Shown one piece after another: positions 56,117 through 64,000 of a stretch of 64,000 nucleotides of DNA. The DNA is from Naasia aerilata (GTDB lineage Bacteria > Actinomycetota > Actinomycetes > Actinomycetales > Microbacteriaceae): assembly GCF_030296595.1 (NCBI RefSeq), contig NZ_AP027731.1, positions 2,232,001-2,296,000 on the forward strand, written 5' to 3'. The position numbers and the translations under genes were made by a program. Numbering within the stretch: position 1 is the first letter of the stretch; each line of letters opens with the position of its first letter. Below the pieces are notes generated by a model. The model did not search any database, was not told the DNA's origin, and saw nothing but the letters and a program-made list of their open reading frames with translations.

Positions 56117-56496
56117 TTCCTGCTGCATCCGAGAACGCCGTCGAGCTGATCCAGCTCGCGGCAGCCGCTGCCGACGCCAAGAACGCTCTCGACCCGGTCG
56201 CGCTCGACGTGGCCGGCCGGCTGCCGCTGACGGACGCCTTCCTGCTGCTCTCGGGCCGCACAGAGCGCAACGTGCTGGCGATCGCGGAGGCGGTGGAGGA
56301 TCGGCTGCTCGAGGCCGGCGTGAAGGCGCTGCGCCGCGAGGGCCGCTCTGAGGGTCGCTGGGTGCTGCTCGACTTCGGCGACATCGTCGTGCACGTCTTC
56401 CACGAGGAGGACCGGCTCTACTACTCGCTCGAGCGGCTCTGGAAGGACTGCCCGGTCATCCCGGTCAACCTGCCGGTCCGCGACGCCGCCGAGTAG
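56113..56496 (+). CDS. rsfS: Ribosomal silencing factor RsfS (apparent CTG start)
   Basis: The ~127-residue protein binds L14 and blocks subunit joining during nutrient stress. LPLTDAFLLLSGRTERNVLAIAEAVEDRL and GRWVLLDFGDIVVHVFHEEDRLYYSLERLW are the RsfS core. The first in-frame candidate start is a CTG at 56113 that overlaps the upstream stop as CTGA (an ATT follows it). No ATG, GTG or TTG lies between the upstream region and the conserved core. Confidence 0.95.
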   Translation: MIPAASENAVELIQLAAAAADAKNALDPVALDVAGRLPLTDAFLLLSGRTERNVLAIAEAVEDRLLEAGVKALRREGRSEGRWVLLDFGDIVVHVFHEEDRLYYSLERLWKDCPVIPVNLPVRDAAE

Positions 56497-56528
56497 CGCC
56501 CCGCGCTACTCCTTCGTCTTCGACTGAG

Positions 56529-56548
56529 GCCCGAGTCGTGACTCGGGC
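56529..56548 (+). terminator. Terminator after rsfS
   Basis: GCCCGAGTC (56529-56537) and GACTCGGGC (56540-56548) form a tight hairpin followed by TTCTTC, 30 bases after the rsfS stop. Confidence 0.8.
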
Positions 56549-56690
56549 TTCTTCGGCGTTTCCGGGCCGAAGCGGCGGCCCGTTCTGCCCGATTCGGCCC
56601 GTCTTGGCGCTTGGCCCAGACTGGGGTGGCCGAGCGGCGGAGGAGGGGCTCGTCCTGTAGTAAAGTTGTCGAGGCCTCTTCGGAGGCGAC

Positions 56691-56766
56691 GGGCCCGTGG
56701 CGCAGCTGGTAGCGCACCTGCATGGCATGCAGGGGGTCAGGGGTTCGAATCCCCTCGGGTCCACCA
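56691..56766 (+). tRNA. tRNA-Ala (anticodon GGC)
   Basis: The 76-base sequence folds as a complete tRNA: acceptor GGGCCCG with CGGGTCC, D-arm GCGCAGCTGGTAGCGC, anticodon arm CCTGC-ATGGCAT-GCAGG with GGC in the loop, T-arm GGGGTTCGAATCCCC and an encoded CCA end. The terminator at 56770 follows. TAGTAAAGT at 56658 may be its -10 region. Confidence 0.97.
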
Positions 56767-56928
56767 AGGAAAGAAGCGCCGTCCCGGCAGGGGCGGCGCT
56801 TCTTTCGTTTGCGGAGGCGAGGGATTGAGAAGCCGGTCGCAGGGTGGGCCCCTGCCGCGAGGGGCCCCGGGCGCCGCGCTGCGGCGTCTGGGGGAGCGGT
56901 AGGGATCGAATCCCCTCGGGTCCACCAA
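56745..56928 (+). repeat. Duplicated tRNA-Ala 3' end (att-like direct repeat)
   Basis: The last 22 bases of the tRNA gene plus one further A (56745-56767, from TCGAATCCCC through TCCACCAA) recur exactly at 56906-56928; four more bases upstream match with one change. The second copy lacks the D and anticodon arms, so it is not a tRNA. Each copy is followed by its own related hairpin. The unit length is 161 bases. Confidence 0.85.
56770..56805 (+). terminator. Terminator of tRNA-Ala
   Basis: AAAGAAGCGCCG (56770-56781) pairs with CGGCGCTTCTTT (56794-56805) and is followed by CGTTT. It starts four bases after the tRNA CCA end. Confidence 0.9.
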
Positions 56929-56969
56929 TACGAAGAGCGCCGTCCCGCAGGGGCGGCGCTCTTCGTATT
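56927..56969 (+). terminator. Hairpin following the second tRNA 3' copy
   Basis: AATACGAAGAGCGCCG (56927-56942) pairs perfectly with CGGCGCTCTTCGTATT (56954-56969). It resembles the tRNA terminator at 56770 in its core (GCGCCGTCCC and GGGGCGGCGC) but has a longer stem. Confidence 0.8.
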
Positions 56970-57064
56970 GGTGCATGTGTGCGGTATGAGAACCCCTTGG
57001 TGGGCCCACGCGCGAGGGGCCCGGCGATCGAGGCCATGCACACCCGGTGTGGTGGTGAAGGGGC

Positions 57065-57325
57065 GTGATCGAGGTGCCTCAAGATGCTGGAGTGGTGGAC
57101 GTCTCATCGGTTGTCGCGGGTGCAGTGTTCGTCGTCTTCGGGATCACTGCATACGTCTTCCGGAAGCCCTACTCGCGGCGGCTCAGAAGGACGTTCCGGT
57201 CGATGTGGGGAGAGCTCGGTCGTGCTCAGGCTGCGAGGACGTCCTCGGACAGCGTGGGGTATGCGGCATTGGGCGTACTCACGATCGGAGCGGGGTTCAT
57301 CGTGACCGGTCTGATCGGGCGTTAG
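57065..57325 (+). CDS. Small two-helix membrane protein
   Basis: The 86-residue protein (GTG start; VVAGAVFVVFGITAYVF and AALGVLTIGAGFIVTGLIG as hydrophobic helices, with a basic loop RKPYSRRLRRTFRSMWGELGRAQ between them) resembles small integral proteins of Microbacteriaceae. The function is unknown. Confidence 0.65.
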   Translation: MIEVPQDAGVVDVSSVVAGAVFVVFGITAYVFRKPYSRRLRRTFRSMWGELGRAQAARTSSDSVGYAALGVLTIGAGFIVTGLIGR

Positions 57326-57397
57326 CACTCGCCATTCGAGAACGGCTTCCCCGAGTCCCGCGCACCAACCGGCGCTCCGGGATGGCAGGCTTGCACG

Positions 57398-59391
57398 ATG
57401 CAGGAAACCGGATCGATCGCCTTCCCCGCTCCGGCCGCCGATGAGCTGCTGAGGCTCGAGGACTGCGTGGTCGAGCCGATCCGGGTTCCCGGCGGCATCC
57501 AGCCGCACGGCGCGCTGCTCACGGTCGACATCGCCGACCTGGAGATCCTGCAGGCTACGGACAACACCGCGGACACCCTGGGCATCGCCACGGCCGACCT
57601 GCTCGGCTCCCACCTCGACGCCCTGCTGGCTCCTCCCGCCATCGCGCGCATGCGGCAGGTGCTCGCGGGGGTCCCGACGGTCGCGAACCCCATCTCCGCC
57701 GAGGTCGGCGGGAAAGCGTTCGACGTCATCGTGTCCTCGCTCGACGGAGTCGGCATCGTCGAGTTCGAGCCGACCGAGGGCGTGGACGACGAGAGCACGC
57801 TGCCCGCGATCCTCGCCGCGACCCGGCGCATCGGCGCGACCTCGACGGTCGAGGAGCTGCGGGCCGCCACCGCGCGGGAGCTGTTCGCCCTGACCGGCTA
57901 CGACCAGGTGCTGATCTACCACTTCCACCCGGACGGCCACGGCGAGGTCGTCGCGGAGGAGGTCGTCGCCGTCATGGAGCCCTACCTGGGGCTGCACTTC
58001 CCGGCGTCCGACATCCCGGCCCAGGCGCGGCAGCTGTACCTCACGAAGCTGTCACGCGTCATCGCCTCGAGCTCCTACGAGCCGGCCGCGCTGGTGCCGG
58101 CAGCGGACCCGAGGACGGGCACGCCGGTCGACCTGACCCTCGCAGAGCTGCGCAGCGTCTCGCCGCACCACCTCCAGTTCATGCGCAACATGGGCCAGGG
58201 TGCCACCCTCTCGTTCTCGCTGATCAGCAATGGCGAGCTGATCGGGATGATCACCTGCGCGCACCGCACGCCCCGCCGCGTCGGCTATCTGCAGCGCCAG
58301 GCCTACGAGATCCTCGCCCACCAGGTCGCCCTGCAGCTCACCGGCATGAACGAGGTCCAGCTCCTCCAGGGGCGGAACGAGCGGCGCCTCGTCCGCACCC
58401 GCCTCGGCGAGCAGGTGGCGGCGATCGAGGATGTCGCCGAGGCGCTGCTGCGCGGCGACACCTCTCTGGGCGACCTCGTCCCGGCCGACGGCGTCGCCGT
58501 GGTGTTCGAGGACGCGATCGAGGCATCCGGCGACACCCCTCCTGAGGAGGCCATCCGCACGCTGATCGCGCAGCTCGCGCTGCAGGGACAGCGGAGCGTT
58601 CTCGTGACGGACGGTCTCCCCGAGCTCATGCCCGAGGTCGCCGAGGCCATGTCGGGCATCGCGGGGCTGCTCGCGTTCCCGTTCGGCGCCGAGGGCGACT
58701 ACCTCCTCTGGTTCCGGCGCGAGGTGGGTCAGACCGTGAACTGGATGGGCGACATGTCTCCGTCGAACCGACTGACCCCCTTGTCGCCCCGCAACTCCTT
58801 CTCCATGTGGACGGAGAGCGTCACCGGCCGGTCCCTGCCCTGGCAGGGGCTCGAGGCCGAGGCCGCGGAGCTGAGCCGCGATGTCGACGCCGCGCTGCTC
58901 CGCCGGGCCGAGTCGCAGCTGTCGCATCTGGGGCTGCATGACGCCCTGACCGACCTCCCGAACCGGCGGCTGCTGATGCTCGCCCTCGACGAGGCGCTCG
59001 GCCGGGCCAGGGGGACCGGGCAGTGGCGCTCCTCTTCCTCGATCTCAACGGATTCAAGGCGGTCAACGACACCTACGGCCACGACGCGGGGGACGCGGTG
59101 CTCGTCGAGGCCGCGAGCCGCATCGCCGGCGCGACGCGTGGCGGCGACACCGTGGCGCGGTTGGGTGGAGACGAGTTCGTCGTCCTCTGCGAGGGCGTGG
59201 ATGCCGACGCCGTCGACCGGATCGCGCAGCGGATCGAGGCCGCCTTCGCACCGCCGTTCGCGATCGGGGAGGCGACCGTCCAGCTGTCCGCCTCCCTGGG
59301 CCGGGCTACGGCCGGAGCAGGGGCGACCTCCTCGGGGCTGCTGCGCGAGGCCGACGCCGCGATGTACCGGGCGAAGCGCGCCGGGCGCTGA
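57398..59391 (+). CDS. bphP: Bacteriophytochrome with GGDEF output domain (frame break near 59019)
   Basis: This ~665-residue photoreceptor has a PAS domain with the biliverdin-binding Cys in RLEDCVVEPIRVPGGIQPHG (residue ~24), a GAF domain (LHFPASDIPAQARQLYLTK, SPHHLQFMRNMGQGATLSFS) and a PHY domain (EGDYLLWFRREVGQTVNWMGD; PRNSFSMW tongue). A diguanylate cyclase domain follows with DALTDLPNRRLLMLALDEA and RLGGDEFVVLCEG. One extra G near 59018-59020 joins the two frames (GTGAVALLFLDLNGF). GGDEF itself is intact, so red/far-red light is predicted to control c-di-GMP synthesis. Heme oxygenase, which makes the chromophore, is encoded just downstream. Confidence 0.93.
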
Positions 59392-59454
59392 CCCCGCGCG
59401 AGGGCTGACGGCCGAGGGCGGGTCAGCGAGCGGCGCTGAACGCCGGCCGAGCCC

Positions 59455-60039
59455 TCAGCCCCGGCCGGCCCACTGCGGGCTGGCGAGGCGCGTCCGGAAC
59501 GCCTCGAAGGCGATCCGTGCGCCGGCGACCACGTCGTCGCCATCAGCACCCGCCTCGCCGTACCCGTCGATCGCGGCTCGCAGGGTGCGCCAGGGATCGG
59601 GATGCCCGCGGCCCTCGCTCTGGAAGAAGGCGACCGGCACGGGACCGACGGCGTCGAGGAACTGCGGAGCGAGGAAACGGCCGCCGAGGCTCGACCCTTC
59701 GGCCACATAGAGGGCACCGAGTGCCTGAGGGAACGTCGTCACGCCGATGGGCTCGCCCGCCGCCGAATCCGCGGGCTCGCCCAGCTCCACGAGGTCCTGG
59801 CGGATCAGGGGCGAGCGGCGGTAGTCGCCGAGGTCGAGACCGAGCGACGCCCATTCCGGCTGCCACCGAGGAGCGGCCAGCTCCTGCTCGAGAGAGGAGT
59901 GGAAGCCGAGCAGACCCTGCAGGAGGGCGACATAGTCGGCCCGCGACCGCACCGTGCCAGGGAGCCCGACCTGCTCCTCGACGTCCTCATGCAGCCCCTT
60001 GTTGGCGGAGCGCAGACGCTGGGTGAGGGGCTCGGCCAT
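59455..60039 (-). CDS. bphO: Biliverdin-producing heme oxygenase
   Basis: The 194-residue protein begins LTQRLRSANKGLHEDVEEQVGLP (proximal His region) and contains LGALYVAEGSSLGGRFLAPQFL, the distal helix Gly-rich motif of BphO/HemO-type heme oxygenases. It opens heme to biliverdin, the chromophore needed by the bacteriophytochrome encoded convergently upstream. The start is ATG at 60039 (MAEPLTQRL). Confidence 0.92.
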   Translation of the reverse strand: MAEPLTQRLRSANKGLHEDVEEQVGLPGTVRSRADYVALLQGLLGFHSSLEQELAAPRWQPEWASLGLDLGDYRRSPLIRQDLVELGEPADSAAGEPIGVTTFPQALGALYVAEGSSLGGRFLAPQFLDAVGPVPVAFFQSEGRGHPDPWRTLRAAIDGYGEAGADGDDVVAGARIAFEAFRTRLASPQWAGRG

Positions 60040-60131
60040 CCCGCAATCGTCCCCTCTGGCACCCGCGGGGAGCAACTCGGGGGACTAGCAGCACGGGGCG
60101 CTGGCGTGGCCTCTCGCACCAGTCGAACGCT

Positions 60132-61430
60132 TCAGGCCGACTCGGTCAGCGCCCGGACGGTATGCCGGTAACCCACCACCTCGTGCCCGACCACCTCGAG
60201 CACGGCCCCGGCGGCGACGAGCGCGATCACGGAGACGAGCGCCACGAGGTCCGCCGTGTGGCCCGGATCGATGGTGCCTGTTGAGCCGACCGTCAGGGCG
60301 AGGGCGACCGCCGCGACCAGCGGGAGCAGCGACAGGCTGAGCAGCGGCAGGTGGGTGAGGTCGTAGGCGCGCACCAGCACGCTCCAGGTCAGGAAGACCA
60401 GGACGATCACGGCGGCGACGGGGATCGCGAGTGCCAGCGCGAAGCGGAACAGCGAGAGCTCGCCCTCCTCGACCCCGGTCGCGGCGACCCGGAGGGCGGC
60501 GCCCACGGCGGCGATGGCACCGAACAGCGGGAGGTGGGCGTAGCGCCACGCGAAGGTGCGCTCCGGCCACTCCTCGAGGAGCACGCGCGAGGGGATGAGA
60601 AAGTAGGCCCACCACATGGCCGCCGCGAGCACCAGACCGGAGGAGGCGATGACGACGGCACCGATCGACCAGCCCTCTGTCTGGGTCAGCGCGGCGACCG
60701 CGCCGGTGGTGGCGGCCACCACCTCGCCGAGCGTGATGAGAGTGAGCAGGCTGAAGCGCTCCGCGATGTGACCGGCGTTCCAGGGCGGCTGGCCCAGCCT
60801 CCTCTCGAGCACAACCGGCGCCGCCATCTCGCCGAGCGCGAGCGCCGCGAGCAGCAGCACGGTGGGCACGACCGGCAGCGGAGCGATCGTGGTCAGCGCC
60901 CATCCCACCTGGGCGATCGCGATGGTGACGGCATAGGCGACGTCGATCCGCCGCCGATCCGGGTCCTGACGGGCGGCGCGCAGCCAGAGCGCGATGAGGG
61001 GCACGCGCATGATGACGTAGCCCACCACCATCAGCGCGTTGTTGGGGCTCTCGCCCTCGGCGGCCGCGGAGAAGCTCTGCGGGAGGCCGAAGGTGAGGAT
61101 GATCACGCCGATCATCTGCACGATGGTCGCCACGCGGAACAGGGCGTCGTCGTTGCCATAGGCCGACGAGAACCAGGTGAAGTTGAGCCACGCCCAGCTC
61201 ACCGCGAAGATCGCGAACAGGTAGGCGCCGAGGGCCGAGCCAACGTCGCCGGCGCTGAGGTGGTGTGCGAGCTGGTCGGCGGCCGCGCCGAACGCGATGA
61301 CGTACGTGAGGTCGTAGAGCAGTTCGAGCGAGGTGGCGGAGCGTCCGCGCTGATCTGGGTCGTTCCCGCTCATCGACCGGATCCGATGGTGCAGGGTCTC
61401 CCGCAGGCTCGACCTGAGACCGTCCGTCAC
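60132..61430 (-). CDS. LtrA (low temperature requirement A) family membrane protein
   Basis: The ~432-residue protein begins with a basic segment and GRSATSLELLYDLTYVIAFGAAADQLA, the LtrA signature. About ten to twelve hydrophobic helices follow, with ERFSLLTLITLGEVVAATTGAV and WWAYFLIPSRVLLEE. The GTG at 61430 with GGGAG upstream is the preferred start; ATG at 61373 is shorter. LtrA was named for growth at low temperature in Listeria, but its molecular role is unknown. Confidence 0.88.
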   Translation of the reverse strand: MTDGLRSSLRETLHHRIRSMSGNDPDQRGRSATSLELLYDLTYVIAFGAAADQLAHHLSAGDVGSALGAYLFAIFAVSWAWLNFTWFSSAYGNDDALFRVATIVQMIGVIILTFGLPQSFSAAAEGESPNNALMVVGYVIMRVPLIALWLRAARQDPDRRRIDVAYAVTIAIAQVGWALTTIAPLPVVPTVLLLAALALGEMAAPVVLERRLGQPPWNAGHIAERFSLLTLITLGEVVAATTGAVAALTQTEGWSIGAVVIASSGLVLAAAMWWAYFLIPSRVLLEEWPERTFAWRYAHLPLFGAIAAVGAALRVAATGVEEGELSLFRFALALAIPVAAVIVLVFLTWSVLVRAYDLTHLPLLSLSLLPLVAAVALALTVGSTGTIDPGHTADLVALVSVIALVAAGAVLEVVGHEVVGYRHTVRALTESA

Positions 61431-61504
61431 CTGTGCCACTCCCGCTCCTGCCCGGGACGGCGTCCTCCGCCGCCTGACCTCGGCGTGGTCGTCCCGAGGG
61501 AAAC

Positions 61505-63180
61505 CTACGCACCCGGCTGCGGCGAGGTCGAGAGCGGTCGGCCCGGTGCCGCCGCGAGCGCCTGGACGGCCTCCGGGTCGACCTCGATCGCGACGAGACC
61601 TGCCACCGAGCCCACCTCGCGCCCCGCCTTGCGTCTCTCGAGAAACACGTGCGTCGCCCAGACGCCGACGGCGACGCCGGCGAAGGCCGCGAAGACAGCG
61701 ACCCAGCGCACATAGTCGCCGTCGACGGTCCCCCACGAGTCGGGCACGGTCACCATGACGAGCAGGAACGCGGCGAGCCCGACGGCGTAGCTGAGCCCCC
61801 AGGCCCACCTCTTCCACGCGAAGAGCGCCGCGCCGTCGAGCGCGAGGAGGGGGAGGAGGGCGAGCGGGAGCGTGGAGATGCCCTCGATGGTGAGCGCGCT
61901 GAGCAGCTCAGTGGTGGCGCGCCCCACGGGTCCGGCGCCCGCGAGCGGGGCGAGCACGCTGTACATGACCCAGGCGACCAGACCGAGGGTCAGCGCGATC
62001 GCGGAGCCGAGCAGCACCACCAGCGCCTCGCGGGCGAGGGAGAGCGTCGCGGCGAAGGTGAGGCCGGCCACGAGCCCCAGGATGACCCCGGGGAGAAGTC
62101 GAGCAGCCGGGCGATGCCGACCGCGAGCGCGACGAACGCCAGGGAGCCCCAGCGGAACGCCACCGCCGGACGCAGGGACGAGTCGACGCGGGAGAGGATC
62201 GCGCGCAGGAGCGCGAGGGCTGCCAGGTTGAAGACGAGCAGGCTGACGAGGTTCGTGAGGAAGAGGCGCAGCGACAGCAGGTTCGGCCCGAAGGCGGGAT
62301 CGACGAACCCGACGATCGCCGCCGTCGCCACGAGGCCGGCCGCGAACCCCCACGGCCGGCTGCGCGCGGCCGTGCTCGGACTCCTCTCCGCGCGACGGCG
62401 AGCGCGCAGCCGAAGCCAGAGGGCGTCCAGGCGAGGCGAGAGCACGGAGTCGAGCAGGGCGCTCGGATAGCCGACGACGAGCATCAGGACCACGGCGGAG
62501 CCGCCGAGAACGGCCCCGCTCGTGGCGTTCAGCCGCACGTCGCCGATCCTGCGCAGCTCGCTGAGGACGCTGGGGTCGCCGAATCCGGTCGCGTCGAACG
62601 CGCCCCGGACGGAGAGCTCGAGCAGCAGGGTCGGTGTCGTCAGGCTCTCGTCGAAGACGTAGTCCTCGCCGTCGAAGTAGCTGAGCTCCACGATGTTCTC
62701 GCCCGTGGCCGCGTTGCCGAAGCGGGCGCGAACGGAGGAGGGCTCAGGGGTGATTCGCTCCAGCTCCGCGGCGGTGAGCGCCTGTCCGTCGGTGAAGTCC
62801 ACCGCGGCCACGGCGCCGCCCTCGATCCAGCCCTGGTCCTCGAAGGACCGGAGGACTCCGACGACAGTCGAGAACGGCACGTCGCGATAGACGAGGTCGT
62901 AGATCGCCCAACCATCGGCAGCGGGGAAGTCCCGGTCGGCGATCCGCGACGCGCAGTCCCAGGGGAAGGCGCGGACGGGCGGCGGCACGAGGGCCGGGTC
63001 GATGTCGAAGGGCGTCCGCCCGCTCTCGGCGAAGTAGGTGCCGGCGCAGCGGGACTCCGCGGTCGCCGCGGTGGCGGGCGCGGCGACCCCGGTGAGGATC
63101 AGCGCGAACAGGCCGGCGGCCGCGGCGCGGAGCGCCCAACGGCGGCGGTGCCGCGGGGCGGCGGCGGGGACGTGCGGCAT
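61505..63180 (-). CDS. Large membrane protein of unknown function (frame break near 62093)
   Basis: The N-terminus has a signal-like hydrophobic segment ending ATAATAESRC, then an extracytoplasmic domain of ~170 residues (CAGTYFAESGRTPFDIDPALVPPPVRAFPWDC; VPFSTVVGVLRSFEDQGWIEGG). About ten hydrophobic helices follow. One extra G near 62091-62094 joins LARLLDFSPG to VILGLVAGLTFAATL. The intact length is ~558 residues. I recognise no family; the two N-terminal Cys may form a disulfide. Confidence 0.7.
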
Positions 63181-63289
63181 CGGACTCCTCCGGGAAGCGG
63201 GTACCCGGGAAGTGTGCCGCGCTCCTCACCGGTGGCGGAGCCTGATCGGCGGCCTGCTACCTTCCTGCAATCTCGGGCGGCCGGATCCC

Positions 63290-64000
63290 TCAGAGACCCA
63301 GGTGCCCGACCACCGCGTCGGCGACCGCTCGCATCCCGTCGGCGTTCGGATGGAACGGGGTGGGGGAGCCGAACCCCACCGAGAAGCCGTTCGCCCAGGG
63401 CTCTGCGGACCCCACCGCATGTTCGATGCTGAGCGCCGACACCTGTACGAGCTGGGCGCCGGTTCGCTCGGAGGCCGTCGCGAACGCCTCGGCGAGGCGC
63501 TCGCCGGTGGCGCGGAAGGCGGCGATGGCCGCGGTCGCGAAGGGCGCCTGCTCGCTCGGCACGGTGCTGGGCCCGAGCACGGTGAGGTAGTCGACCAGGA
63601 CCACCTCCGCCCGCGGCGCCCGCCGCCGGACCGCGTCGACGATCCGCACGAGGCCGGCGGCCGCGCGCTCGACGTCGGCCTCGGTCGGCATCGCCGGTGC
63701 CTGTTGCGGGGAGGAGCGGCGATTCCCAAGACGCGCCCGGACACCCGCCTGGGCGTGCGTGCGGAACCAGCTGCCCCAGGCGGCCGTCGTCATCCCGCTG
63801 ATGTAGCCCAGGTCGTTCCCGCCCGCGGTGAGAGTGACCAGGTCGGCGTCGACGGGGAGCCCCGCAAGCTGCGGAGGGTACCGGCGCAGGAGGATGCGCT
63901 GCGGGGTGTCGAGGATGGTCGCGGTCGTCGCACCCGACACGGTGAGGTCGGTGAGCCGGGCGCCGAGCCGCTCCGCGAGGAGGTGCGGATAGTTCCGGCG
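63290..64000 (-). CDS. SGNH/GDSL-type hydrolase, partial
   Basis: The ~236 residues visible start beyond the window edge. Block III reads VTLTAGGNDLGYISG (Asn), and block V reads PFHPNADGMRAVADAV (catalytic Asp-x-x-His region). The GDS block with the nucleophile Ser is outside the window. It resembles secreted actinobacterial lipase/esterase proteins. Substrate unknown. Confidence 0.88.
   Translation of the reverse strand, partial: RRNYPHLLAERLGARLTDLTVSGATTATILDTPQRILLRRYPPQLAGLPVDADLVTLTAGGNDLGYISGMTTAAWGSWFRTHAQAGVRARLGNRRSSPQQAPAMPTEADVERAAAGLVRIVDAVRRRAPRAEVVLVDYLTVLGPSTVPSEQAPFATAAIAAFRATGERLAEAFATASERTGAQLVQVSALSIEHAVGSAEPWANGFSVGFGSPTPFHPNADGMRAVADAVVGHLGL

Noticed and set aside
56830-56928. 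A second tRNA gene ending at 56928
   Set aside because: Only the T-arm/acceptor 3' portion is present; no anticodon arm or matching 5' acceptor strand.
56465-57009. Open frames around the tRNA containing text like WTRGDSNP
   Set aside because: These are translations of the tRNA 3' end and terminator repeats, not proteins.
1-64000. CRISPR array, prophage or complete insertion sequence
   Set aside because: No regularly spaced repeats, no transposase or integrase, and no phage structural genes are seen.

Overview
The window is chromosomal DNA from a high-GC Gram-positive bacterium. Gene order and protein character point to the family Microbacteriaceae (Leifsonia-like Actinobacteria). This rests on the linked block ileS-folC-DUF4233-ndk, rne, rplU-rpmA-obg-proB-proA, nadD-rsfS-tRNA-Ala, on the GC-rich third codon positions, on frequent GTG starts, and on a translational-type T-box in front of ileS. 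The genus assignment is inference.

Layout. 1-2.1 kb: the end of clpX and a convergent membrane-anchored molybdopterin oxidoreductase. 2.2-10 kb: a sugar-use operon (ROK regulator, two ABC permeases, binding lipoprotein, GH15 and GH31 glucosidases) with a palindromic operator in front; no ABC ATPase is encoded. 10-31 kb: a mosaic of accessory genes. These include small membrane proteins, a PdxH-like flavoprotein, a metallo-hydrolase, a secreted protein, a rifamycin ADP-ribosyltransferase (arr), an ECF42-type sigma factor operon with its DGPF partner, three DHFR-like RibD_C proteins, two methyltransferases, a DUF72 protein, a two-motif aspartic protease, an 18-cysteine copper-storage-like protein and a terpenoid-cyclase-fold protein. 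31-36.9 kb: a tiny peptide gene and a small-protein gene, an acetyltransferase, valS, and an MHS-family transporter divergent from a TetR regulator. 37.6-38.3 kb: intergenic DNA with two nested inverted repeats, then the ileS T-box. 38.3-44 kb: ileS-folC-DUF4233-ndk. 44-44.6 kb: a gene-free repeat region. 44.6-56.8 kb: VKOR, RNase E, L21/L27, Obg, proline synthesis, NadD, RsfS and tRNA-Ala with a duplicated 3' end. 57-64 kb: a bacteriophytochrome-GGDEF protein convergent with heme oxygenase, LtrA, a large membrane protein and a partial SGNH hydrolase.

An important caveat on reading the window: at least 17 coding sequences or positions need exactly one extra base to restore the frame, almost always inside a short run of G or C, and they include essential genes (valS, ileS, clpX). 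I treat these as sequencing or assembly deletions, not pseudogenes, and give whole-gene spans. Three downstream genes (GH31, the ECF42 sigma factor, rsfS) appear to start with CTG inside a CTGA overlap with the gene before them.
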